Part shown: positions 34,596 through 45,551 of the stretch, piece by piece
How the letters are laid out: every line of letters starts with the position of its first letter
Position numbering within the stretch: the stretch's first letter is position 1
Assembly (NCBI GenBank): GCA_947846985.1
Contig: CANTUZ010000004.1
Coordinates: forward strand, 1 to 64,000
Length of the DNA stretch: 64,000 nucleotides
Source of the DNA: Fratercula arctica
Lineage: Eukaryota; Chordata; Aves; Charadriiformes; Alcidae
Direction of reading: 5' to 3'
Program-made: the position numbers and the translations under genes
The notes under the pieces: generated by a model
Databases searched by the model: none
What the model was told of the DNA's origin: nothing
What the model saw: only the letters and a program-made list of their open reading frames with translations

Positions 34596-36326
34596 AGTGC
34601 ATGTAAGGAGTTACTCCTCATTAGTAAATAACGTCCGGCAAACTCTCAGACCTGACCAGAGATAACAGTGCTTTTGCACTTCTCTATTCTTTCTTTTCCC
34701 TTTCTTCCATGCAAGTGCTGCAAATCGCTCGCAAGTTCAGCATTTGTTCAGAGAACAAAACTTTGACCGTGTCCAAGAGAGCTTACGGTGTAACCCCACA
34801 GGTGTCAGAAGGGTCCCGCTGATTCCCAAGAGAAGAGCGAGCCCCACTGAAGCCGCAGGTGTAACTGTACTGGTGGCACCTGCAATGGCGAAGCCGCCTT
34901 CCCAGCCTAGAGAGAGGGGCATGGGGCTTCCATTATAAATAGCGCAGAGGCACCCCCCCGGCTCACCCTCAAAACAACGGTTCTGACAGAATCTTTCTAA
35001 CTGCAAGCGTGAGTGAGTGTTGCTGCACCCGCCTCTTCGCTCTCACAGCTGCGCTGCTTCCAGCCAGGAGGCAAACTCTGCCTTTTGGCTTTGGTAAAAG
35101 AATACGAAAGATCAAATCCAGTGGGTTATTTAGATAATGGCCGGATTCCAGCTGCTTCTACAACCCTATAATAATGTGTTTCAATACAGCATTTATGGGA
35201 CAGGACGGGAAGTGGAAAGGAGCAATTCCCAAGTGGAGGGGGACAGAGATGTAGCAGGAAAAGGAGATGCTCCCCCAGCGCAGTTCGACCGAGCGCCTCA
35301 GGTGAAAGGATCGTGCAACCAGTATTGCCAAACATGGGTGCGTTACTCTGCTGCCCGGACCAGTCTCAGCCGGAAAGAGAGGGAAAAGGACCCAGAACCA
35401 GTTAGAATAGATCCAGAACGTTAAGAATGAGACACTGACTTCTAGTTAATCTTTCTCTAAATCCTCCATTAATGAGTGACAGCTCAACGACTCGTTATCG
35501 CTGCACTTTTCTGGGTGGGGATACCCAAATACACATGACCTTGCTTTGCTTAGCATCCCTTCAGTGATGGACCGCTCCTGCCTTGCGGCAAGACAGGCCC
35601 CGAGTCAGGGCTACACCTTGTTGGGGGGCTCTGGGAGGAGGGAAGGGGGCTAGAAGCTTCACCGCTTCCCACATCCATCCCCAAGCAGGATGCAAGCAGC
35701 AGGGAAGCTCCTGTAGGTACCCACCGAACTGGGCAGGAGCTCCCCTCCCTGCGGGTCATCCCCCACCTCTTTACGCTGCTCTCATGGGGCGAGGAGGCAC
35801 AGAGAACACCGAAAATCTGCCCTTGTTCTGGTCTCTAGTGACTGTCTGCGCAGGGGATGAGGTACTCCCTTGTGTTTGTCTCCATGAAACCCAGCAGGAT
35901 GGTTTAACGCTCCTATCAGTACGAGCAGACTCCAAGCTTGCATTCCATCCCGCTCCCTCATGCATGCTAAAATTACTCCATAATTCTACTAATAATAAAT
36001 ACCAGGCTTACCATGCGGCACTTCAGCAACGTACTACGCAAAACCAGAGCTTACCGGGAATTGAAACGACTATCTCTCTTTTTGGGATGGTTTAATCTTC
36101 ATGACCCCTCTTTTCTGTAAGCTTTCTGCTGCGGCTGACCAACAGGAAACCAGCTCATCCCAGCTGTCACGGTCATTTTGCTGGAACGGCTGCCTCAGAA
36201 CTGGGAACTGTCCCAGCGTCGCTGGCTGAGACAGCGTTACTGGTTCTGGTGGGACAACGCACGCCCAGTAAGCGTGCTACAGACGCAAGCTTGGACACAG
36301 ATGCTGCGCTGAAAGGACCCTACTTC

Positions 36327-36343
36327 AACCCTAACCCTAACCA
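36327..36343 (-). repeat. Short interstitial telomere-like repeat
   Basis: CAACCCTAACCCTAACC: about two and a half units of CCCTAA, the vertebrate telomere repeat. It is short enough to be chance or a repair-inserted scar. Confidence 0.6.
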
Positions 36344-38245
36344 CTGTGAAACGTGCAGTCTACCGGTCTCCATCTAGCAAATGAACCAGGTTTTGGAAGG
36401 GAAAAGCTGTGCTTCATTGAAACGAAGCAGCTCAAAATCCACGAGGGGGATTTTCTACCCATCTTGTTTTTGAAGCACACACTAAACGTGTGCTCAGCAC
36501 TCTGCAGAAAACACTCCTGGCTACAAGCTTGCATTGCAGCTCTGGGTTCACACAGCCAGCACACAGCAAATACAGACGGAAGTACCAGTTTTCAGTGTGA
36601 GTCGAGGCACTACTAAAGCACAGAAAAGTTTTTTCCCAAAGCTCCTCTGGACAATGACAGCAGAAGAGCAGGGAGTCAGTGGACGGTGTTTCAGGTACTT
36701 CTCTAATTGTAACATGGCACCACCACAAGCACTCGCTGTTATTAATCTTTGTGGAGATTAAGACACTTAGCTTTAGGTGCACGTTTTCTAGCTGGGTGTC
36801 CACGACGCCCTTCTCATCAATGCAGGGAGGAGGATCTCAAGAGCTTTTCACCCCACTCAACGGTAGGCTTTTAGTCAGTCAGTTTGCTGTCTGTGCAAAG
36901 ACGCTCTCGGAGCTGCACCCCTGTGACTTTCGGCTTCAAAGGCTGTAACAGCGCTCCTGAGTCAGACCGTGAGCCCCAAAATCATTCTGTAGCCTTCCTC
37001 TTCAGGGGTTGCCCGGTGAAAACGGGGAAAAAAAAGCTCTCCAGATTAGCGCCCACTGTTGAAAATACACATCTTGGCACACAAACAGCAGTCTCTGCAT
37101 CTGAAAGAACTATGTGAATTTGATGAATTGTGGGAAGAATACATTCTTTCATCAGCTGATGAACATTCATCGCTACTGGTTTGCATGCGTAATGGCCTTT
37201 GACGAGTTGGCAGAAGCAGCTCTGCTATCCTGTCAGCCACGGCTTGTTTTCTTTCTACCTATCAATGTTTATTGCTAAGATACGGATGTGTCAAAACACT
37301 GAGAGGTAGGCAAGAGGATCTGGCAAAGTGAGAAAATGGTTTCCTTTAAATGAAATATTTCGGTCGAAATAAATTGTGGTTGGTTAGTTTGGATTCTGAC
37401 TATGTCCCCATCTGAAATTCTCCACGGGCATCTTTTCAGCTCAGCTTCTTTAACATTTTACGAACAGCAATGAGGGCTATGGAAAGAACCCGTGGTTTGG
37501 TTTCCAGTAGATATTTTGACACTGGCGCTACTTCCAGAATGGAAATGTAGTTCTGCAGTTTTTCTTAAAACACTTTGTGGCCTGAGTTCTGCTCCAAGTG
37601 AAGCAGATGGGTGCTTTAGCCTGGTTGCGCTGATTGGCCAAGTTTCACAGGGCCAATATACTTAATCATACAACGAGGCCAGCATTGACTGAAACATTCT
37701 ACTACTGAGCTTCATTCCGTGACAGAACTAATTTTAACTGAGGCAGCAATTTCATATGCTTAGTTTAGCTGTTGGTTAAAAAAGGAACAAGTTAAACATC
37801 TACCTTTCAAAAAGCAAACGGTGAGCTCCTTGAAAGAGGCTCCGCTAGCTTTGTTTTGGAAAGAAGGGAGAAACAGGATGGCCACGGTGCTGCACTGACA
37901 TTTTAATCTTTTCTACCAAAAGGGCCAAATGAAAAGGTCAAATCGGAATCTCTTCCCAGAATAATGGGAAATTCAGACTCAGTTTCACCCAATATGACCT
38001 CAGTCTATGCAACAGATCACCGAGTATCAGAAACTAATCCCCCTCGCCCATCGGTGCAAAGCAGCTCCCTAAGAGCTGAACCGTGTCCCTGCATAGGAGA
38101 GACAAGGGGGCACAGGAGGAAAAAACTCTCCTCCGCAGCGAAGAGGAGATGTACCGACAGCCGAGTGCCAGACGGTCTCGCTTCAGCCGCCGGGAAATCA
38201 CGTACCATGTCCCCTCGGGACACATTTCTGGGCATGCGAGGGAGA

Positions 38246-38330
38246 AGAAAGTGACTGTGAACAGTCAGCATGGATTTGCCAAGTGCAAATCGCATCTGAC
38301 CCACCTGATTGCTTTTTGTGATAAATTTGG
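38246..38330 (+). mobile_element. Relic of a LINE (CR1-like) reverse-transcriptase segment
   Basis: The plus-strand frame reads NSQHGFAKCKSHLTHLIAFC, matching the conserved QHGF-KGKS-LTNLIAF-D stretch of CR1-type reverse transcriptases (known motif, identified from memory). Flanks degrade quickly into non-matching sequence and the KGK glycine is replaced by Cys, so it is an old non-functional fragment. An endogenous-retrovirus origin is less likely because the motif is LINE-like. Confidence 0.6.
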
Positions 38331-41330
38331 GGTTTTTTTCTGAGACTCTTAAGGAGATAATCCTTCGCTAATCAAACTAGTGTCACTACACTGATTTAAG
38401 CTGTAATCATTCTCCTCATGTAAGCTTTTGACCTAGGAAGTGCAAAAATTGTTAATAAGATTTTTGAAATTTAACATCTCAGCTTTTCAGCTGTTAGCAG
38501 AGCTGATCCCAATTACGCCCGAAGAGAAACTCAAGGTAATGGAACACCTGAACTTTTCCCACAACGTGGGCCCATCTGGTGACAGCTGATGTGCACCCTG
38601 ACCAGCTTTTTGAGTCTTCTATTGATAAAGGCAAAACCAGTCATTTAGAGGGCTAAGAAGGGTTAAAGAATGTGTTGAGCCCTAATGTTGATGCAACAGC
38701 AGTAAGAATGATTTGTGCGGGAGGAGATCTAGTCTGAACTTGGTGCCGAAACACTCTACGTATTTTGCATTTTTAATGGAGATGACTAAATGTGGTGTTA
38801 ATTTCTTATTTTTCTGCCTCCCTCTTGTTTCTGTCGTGGTTTGCCAAACACAGCGGCTCAATGGCATAACCATCAAAGCAAGCGTGGAATAAAAGCTTAC
38901 CTACCTTTCCTGTGTTTATAAAAACAAGGCAAACATTTCAGTATGATATACTGACACACTCCACATCTCAAAACACCGTCCAACTTCCTAAATCACTTCT
39001 TTGGAATATCCATATAAACTCACCTGCCTTTCTGCACAGCATACAAATCATTTTGGTACAAATGTACAAATCAAGTCTGAGTCAGTCTGGAGGGCAGGTC
39101 TCTACACAAAACAGCTGCAGGGGCATGCAAAGCTACAAAACAGGCAGACGGACAAAAAGAATAACCACCACCACGTGGGACAAATTCTGTGTACACACTG
39201 GTGTGATTATGGAGTGACTCCATCCTATCCAGTTCAGTCACTCTAGATTTCCATCTGCAGAGCTAACTATTTGGACTGCTATAGATAATTTGTATTTTTT
39301 TTTTTTTTCTTCCTGGCTCCCCTCTTCTATTAAGAAATAGGAAAAATGCAGAGGTAAAATAATGCTGCTCCAGAAGTAAGCACCAAACTCCAGCTGGTGC
39401 AAGCACGTGCACGTGTGTGTGTACAGATGCACTTGCAGGCAGATATTTGAGGCAAAATCGAATGGAAACTATCTGAAGTTCTGGCTATGCATAAGACAGC
39501 CTGACTGTCTTTCTCCTCTTTAGTAACACAGAAGTTACTTGCCTTATAATTGGCCAGGGCTGGACTTTGCAAGCTGAGCACCCACCTCTACTTGTTGCGC
39601 CACGGTACTATAGAACGAGAGGGTCAGTGGATGCTTCTCATTAGTTCTCGCCCGTGTCGGTGGGGACGGGTTATCCACAAACATCCTCCTCCCGCGCCAC
39701 AGCCAGCGCAGCTCCAGCCGGGTCCGCAGATCCCACTCCATCCCAATCCACCACAGAGCCTCCAGTTTGCGAGGCAACCTAGCCTTTTTATTCCTTAGCC
39801 CCGGGCACACAGCAGGCTTCAATCTTAATTAAGTTTATTTAAATGATGAGCAACTCCCGTGCCATTGTCAGGGCCAGCCTCACCACCCTCCAGCAGCCCC
39901 TTGATTCCAAAGTGCTGTTTAAAACCTCCACCAAAAACTTGCAGGTTTCCACTTTTTCAGAGCTCGCCATGTACTGCACATACCTGGTAACTTCACAGCT
40001 ATTTGTTCCCTCCACACAAGCATTCGGAAATCCTGGGGAAGAGGAAACCACAAATACTCCTTCTGGGGGAAATGAAATAATTACATATTTGCATAACAAA
40101 GTGATATTAGCAAAATCTGTTCAGCATGTGAAGGCCAATCCCACGCTTGCGCTTACTACTTGCCTGGCTTTCAGACTTCCCGAAATTTACTTACAAAAGC
40201 AATGTCCGCTGCTGCAGCTCCTATGTCCAGCTCTCCCTGCCATCACAGGGTGAACCCCCCCGCACCTCCCTGGCCCCTCCAGCCTCTGCCACATCTCTTC
40301 GCCTCTCTTGGATGGGCTTCCCTGTGTTCTGCTCTGGCAGGGCTCCTGCCACCAGGTTTTTGGGTCACTGATACCAACTCTGCTCCTGGCAGCACGTCTC
40401 CAGCCCCACCGAATCACCCCCACCCTTACTAGACCCATAATCCCTGGCTAAGGCGCGTCCCTCCCCCCAGAACCCATCGCTCGAGAGAAACCTTGTCTCT
40501 TCTCACGGGGTTCGGTCTGGTGACCCCATCATCAGAATCCTCCGCCGTCAGCTCTGAACCACTCACTTATCCAATGCCACATCCCCTACATCTCTTCCAT
40601 ACACACATTCCCATGTACAACACTGTGAAGTTCACAACCAGCACAGAACACCAAACAGCACGTCGGCCAGCCCTGCGTGGAATCGCACTTCGCCAACTGC
40701 AACAGCTTGGGGAACGAAGCAGCCCTCGCTCTTTGAACCTCCCTGCTCTTGGTCCTACAGATGTGTACGGAAAACAGCCTTTCGCTAGGTGAGAAACCTG
40801 TACCAGACCGCTGCTGTGTACAGCCATTACGTATATCCATTACACTTGCTTTTTACGCTGGCCGGACTGGGTGTTTGCTCAGGTGGCCGCATCATCCTTC
40901 CCGCTGGAGGTGCCTTCCCAGCAGAATTCCCTCTCCAGGTCCCGGAGATCACATCTTTCTCTCATCACAGAGAACTTCTGCTGTGGGATCTGTAACAGCT
41001 CCGCTTGGAGTTGAGCTGAAATAAAACATGCCTCAAGCGAACAATAGCCAAATAACAAGAGCGATGTTTTTTCTGCTTGTAAAGAGCGTGTACTGCACGC
41101 AGGGCTAATCTGCATGGCTTCGGCACATTCAGCACCTGTGTTTTTGTTTTCTTTGCAGTGGGAACAGTGGCTTGGCCTGCACTGCTTGTCCCTGCCTGCC
41201 TTGCACGGAATCGCCCAAAGGGTTTATTCATTTTTCATCTGATTTCTTTTCTGTATGTGGGGAGTTGGAGTTAACGGAGGATTTTCCCCTAGAACCTTTC
41301 TTTCACTGATGGCCAAAAGGAGAATATTTA

Positions 41331-41380
41331 ACAGAATCATTGAATAATGACCAAGTTGGATGCTACTTGCAGATCTTCTT
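41331..41380 (-). mobile_element. Possible degraded CR1-type 3' end, reverse orientation
   Basis: ACAGAATCATTGAATAATG followed by CCAAGTTGGA resembles the reverse complement of the CR1 tail (AGAATCATAGAAT...AGTTGGAAGGGACC). Only about 35 bases resemble it, so the call is tentative. Confidence 0.3.
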
Positions 41381-41899
41381 GTTGTTTATAGGAGACAGGG
41401 GTCAGCTACTGAGGGGGTGCTGCCATCTCCCTTTTCCTCCTTTCAGCTTTGAAGACGCAGCTCGATTGGCAAGGCCACTGCTGGAATCACAAACCCGTAG
41501 CTCATGAAGCGCTGCCGTGTCTTCTGAGCCCATACCTTACTCTACAGCTACCAGATTCAAAAGTGGGATTTAATTACTGCCACTGCTTGGGTTCCTCAGA
41601 CAGCTGGCCTACACAAAACCACTTTTGGTCAGAGAACGCGAAGCTGCTGATGCCTCTCCGTAAAATCACAACTGAGCCCACCGGAATTTCATTTCACATT
41701 AACATGAGTTTCTAACTATGTCAAAGCCTCCGGCTGTAACAGGTAAAGAGCAAAGTACTTCAGATTCTGGTGTAAAATGACTTTCCTTTTCAAGGCATTG
41801 TATTTTGTACTAAATAAGAGCTCTTCCTGTGATTCTGCTTGTGGCTCAGGATGGAGCTGCTCACCACCAACCTCGTGCTACTTTTCAGCTTCACTCTAT

Positions 41900-41936
41900 T
41901 ATCCACAACAACAACAACATCAACAACAACAACACT
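41900..41936 (+). repeat. (AAC)n microsatellite
   Basis: About eleven CAA/AAC trinucleotides, broken once by ATC. Confidence 0.9.
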
Positions 41937-44516
41937 TCCGAAGGTTGTTGCAAGACCAAAGACCCAGACTCCACATAAAAAGAACAAAACTACCATTTTG
42001 GCAGGGGAGGTAAAGAAACGTAAAAGAATCCAAAAACACACACAGGCTAATACAATCTGTAGCCCGTAACTCATGCACGCAGTTTAGACATGCTTGGAAA
42101 ATGCTGCACACTCACCCCTCTCCCCCCACCCTGGTATAAAATCTAGAGTTGTGGGGATCCTTTGCAAGGATGCACTTTCCCATGGATGCCCAAAACCAAT
42201 TATCTTACGGCAGCAGGCAAACTCTGTACCCGCAGCCAGTAATATCAAGATCAGCGACAATACCAGAACATAATGGAGACATTTCCATTCACCTTAGGTT
42301 TATAGCAGGCGACAATTTCAGGCTGGACAGTTTGCATTTGTTTCTGCTATAGAGTCGCAGAGCGCAACAACCCATATGGGAAGCTTTGATGTGGTTATGA
42401 GTCCTTGGGAAGCTCCTCTCCTGATTACCACGTGTTCTGCATGGCCACTTTACTGTGTGCCTGCCCAGGGCTCAACAGTGATAAGATGTTGGAAAAACCA
42501 CCCCTGACATTTTAGGGAAATGGAGTGTAACAACACTTAGCTGCTTTTAGGCACTATCCCGTTCGTCTAAAAAAAATTAACCTTTCCTTTAAAAAATGCA
42601 AGCCGGACCACAGAAGGGTTTCGGGACAGATTTGCACTTACAGCAGAGGCTGCAGTTCCTTCCCGTTAGGATTCACAAAGGACTACGACACGCAATTCGG
42701 GAGCTTTCACTTACGGTAACGCTGTAGGGTCCTGGGTTTTGAACGTCAGAGGAGACAGAACACCGGGAGAGGAGCTCATAGGCAAGGATGGGTGGGAAAG
42801 AATCAAATGTGTTCGCTGAGCAGCCAGTAATTCTGTGAATTACTCCATGAATACCTTTCTCTCATTGGAGACATCACAGTTTACTTTTTGTCACAAATGA
42901 GGTTTATCGCCCAAGCCAGAAATAGCATGAAATGACAGTTCCATAGGAGGTCAGCACCAGCTGCAAAAGATGAGGCTTCCTACACCTTTAAAGCCTTTTA
43001 GCTACCTATTTTTAGAGACATACGGTGCATTGGTGCGCTCGCTGACCTGAAAACACGTAAAGCCCAATTAGATCCAAATTTCCTCCCATTTTCCACAGAA
43101 TTCTCCTAGACTTCCTGCTCTTCTTTCAAATTAAGAGCATTCATTAATAAGATGAAAACAAAGGAGGATGAATTTGTGGAAGTAACTTCTAAAGTTGAAA
43201 ATGTAATTCTACTAAGTTCTACTTCATGTTATTTATTACCCTTCTAAGATAATGTTCTTCAAGCTCCTGGGACCACTTTCCAACTTGGGTTTTTTAACGT
43301 TACTTTAAAATCCGATTAGATTGAGAAAGAAAAATGACAATTCATTTGTCGAGAGGAATGAAAAATACAATTCATACCCTTTCCACCAATTGTCCCTTCC
43401 ACCAGCCTTCATAATGAGGATTTCAACCTCTACAGTGCTCTAGAGAAGCCCAACCTAACGTTTTCAAAATGGCTCAGGAGTTTTGATTTTTTTTCTTGAA
43501 GAAAATACATCCTAAATGCTGAGCTGCACTCTAAAGGTAATTTTGCTTTAATGCTACAAAAATATTTGTAAGCCAATATCTAGCCGTTCCCTTGGGCTGC
43601 CTGAAGACACAGGGGCAGTGAAGCAAAGCTGAGTCAATGACAAAAGCCTAGCTTTGAGGTGAGATGCAAGCAACGATGGCAATCTTTATGTCTGGTAGAG
43701 CTAAAAGAGGGCAACACCTAGAAGCACCAAGGTCAGGAGGAGCCTGCCCTAACAGCGCGAGGTCTTCCCACCGGAGATGTACTTTGCAACACACGTCCTG
43801 TTGCAAAATCAAAGAGTTACCGCAGTCCTGGGCTTTTGTTCTTACCGTTACTTGCCCTGGGAAGAGGCATCGTTTGCCTTCGCCTGTTTGTTCGAGCAGG
43901 CTTCTAGCTCGGAATTTCTACCCGCTTCGCTGGGAAGGGCGGGCAGCAGGCAGGATCTCCTGACAGTCCACATCTGCTGGGTCTACAGCAGGGGGCTCTG
44001 CCGGTCTGGCCACGGAGGCGGCCACGGAGGCTCGGGGAGGAAGGAGAGGAGGCCCAAAACCTCCCCCAGCCTCGCCATGCGCCAGGTGCTCCTCCTCAAC
44101 CTGGCTGCAGATCAGGGACGAGCAAACGAACCTCCAGTTCGCTGCAGAAATTTCAGGGTGCTATGGGATGAAGCGCTCTATATAAAAGCAAGATGTTACA
44201 GTAAAAGATTTTATTATATTTTGGAAATGGCAGAACTTCATAACATTGAAAGTTTTATGGGAAAGAAAACAAGGCTTCTAAGTCTCTCCCAAATTATTGC
44301 AGCTTTGAAGTACCAACTTTCACTTTGTAATTGTTGGAACGCTCCTTCTCCTTGCAGTAAAGGGATCTTTAACGCGCCAATTGCTAAGACCAAGGCTCTC
44401 AGCCTTTTCCAAAGGGAACACGCTCGTGACGAGGCTAGCAGATAAACCTCACCCTATGGTAAGCCTAGTAGCGCTGCTACCATCTTTTTTCTTGCCTGAG
44501 TTGCCTCACTTGTCCT

Positions 44517-44600
44517 TTTCATAAATTCACAGCACCGAGGCCAGAAAAGATCATTGACATCATCCAGTCTCTTAAAGAATAAGGCCCAGAGAATTTTATC
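44517..44600 (-). mobile_element. Possible old CR1/SINE 3' fragment, reverse orientation
   Basis: TTCACAGCACCGAGGCCAGA, then AAAGATCATTGACATCATCC and AGTC, follows the pattern of reversed CR1 and related tails (TCACAGAA...GGAAAAGA..ATCATC.AGTCC). Divergence is high and boundaries are unclear. Confidence 0.35.
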
Positions 44601-45385
44601 CAGCCACTTTTTGCTTTAGTTTCCGCTGCCTTCACCTCTGCATCCTTTTTCTTTTCCCTGTAATTATTGCTTTTGTTTCCTGCTAGTTCTTTCTGCTGCT
44701 TACCTTTGTGCCGTTTCCCAGTTCTCCAGTAAGCAGAACCGACGTTGGTCGTTATACCAGCTGGGTCATGTAAATACGGGCAACTTCCCCAGGTGCCCTG
44801 GGGATGGAAGAGTGTCCCGTGGGCCATCACGCTGCTGCCTGAACTTCTGGCAAGTTGCTCCTGGAACAGCAGCAAGAGCAGGAATGGATAAAAAGTAGCC
44901 TCTGAGGAACAGAAATGCCATCAAAATGCTGCAAATTTCTTTACATTTACCCATCCATTTGGTACAACTTCTCCCCGCGACTTTATGAGTGGCTTGGTCC
45001 GTATTAGATGGTGTCAGCTGCTCAGGAGAGGTCCAAGCCTACCTGAAAAAGAGTCTCCCAGGAAGAACTTAAAACATCCCGTTGCTGGGGAACTACGGGA
45101 CAGTAGTCTCGTTTCCTTACTCCAGGAAAGACTGCAGCACCTCTGTCCCAGCCGCCCTGTTACCTTAGGAGTAGTGGGAAAACCTGGGTCCAAACCTTCT
45201 GTCTTCCCATACCCCATGGACTTCACAAAGGACCAACAAGGGGCCCAGATACACGAACTCTACAGCCAGTATGGGGTCTTCCTTCTGCTTTACTTCCCTC
45301 AAGTAACGAGGCGCAAAACAACTCTAAACCAGTATAAAAATCCCCCTTCCTGGCCCTGAACGCAAGGGTAAAGATCTTTCAACTG

Positions 45386-45391
45386 TTTATT
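45386..45391 (-). terminator. CFAP299: CFAP299 polyadenylation signal
   Basis: A single AATAAA on the minus strand lies 65 bases past the CFAP299 stop codon. It implies a very short 3' UTR of about 85-95 bases. No competing hexamer lies between the stop and this one. Confidence 0.65.
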
Positions 45392-45455
45392 TTTCTTCCA
45401 GATGACTTTAAAATAGCTGAACAAATCACTGGGAGAAGAGCCACACAGACAGACC

Positions 45456-45551
45456 TTAGGTCCCTCTTCTGACGATGTGGTCATAGATAACAACGTGGAG
45501 ATAGAGATCTGTTTCGACAGGCGTCCGCGTGGTGTTGTCTCCTGGGTAGGC
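45456..45551 (-). CDS. CFAP299: CFAP299 last coding exon
   Basis: Acceptor CTGTGTTTCAG|GCC (AG at 45553-45552). It carries 31 codons from [10 protein letters not shown] to VRRGT, then TAA at 45458-45456. It joins the penultimate exon in phase 0 across an intron of about 2.1 kb. Confidence 0.92.
   Translation of the reverse strand, partial: AYPGDNTTRTPVETDLYLHVVIYDHIVRRGT

Larger units (their letters stand above)
32801..45380. other. Intergenic region between BMP3 promoter and CFAP299 3' end
   Basis: About 12.5 kb with no recognised exon. It contains a (CCAAA)n tract at 34575-34595, two and a half telomere-like CCCTAA units at about 36327-36343, the LINE relic near 38.3 kb, a T-rich run near 39296, an (AAC)n microsatellite at 41900-41936 and a 222-codon anonymous open frame at 43777-44445 (plus). 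BMP3 distal enhancers would be expected here but none can be pinned down from one sequence. Confidence 0.6.

Noticed and set aside
35183..35424. A 95-codon plus-strand frame rich in Glu/Arg
   Set aside because: Short, non-homologous and uninformative; consistent with chance.
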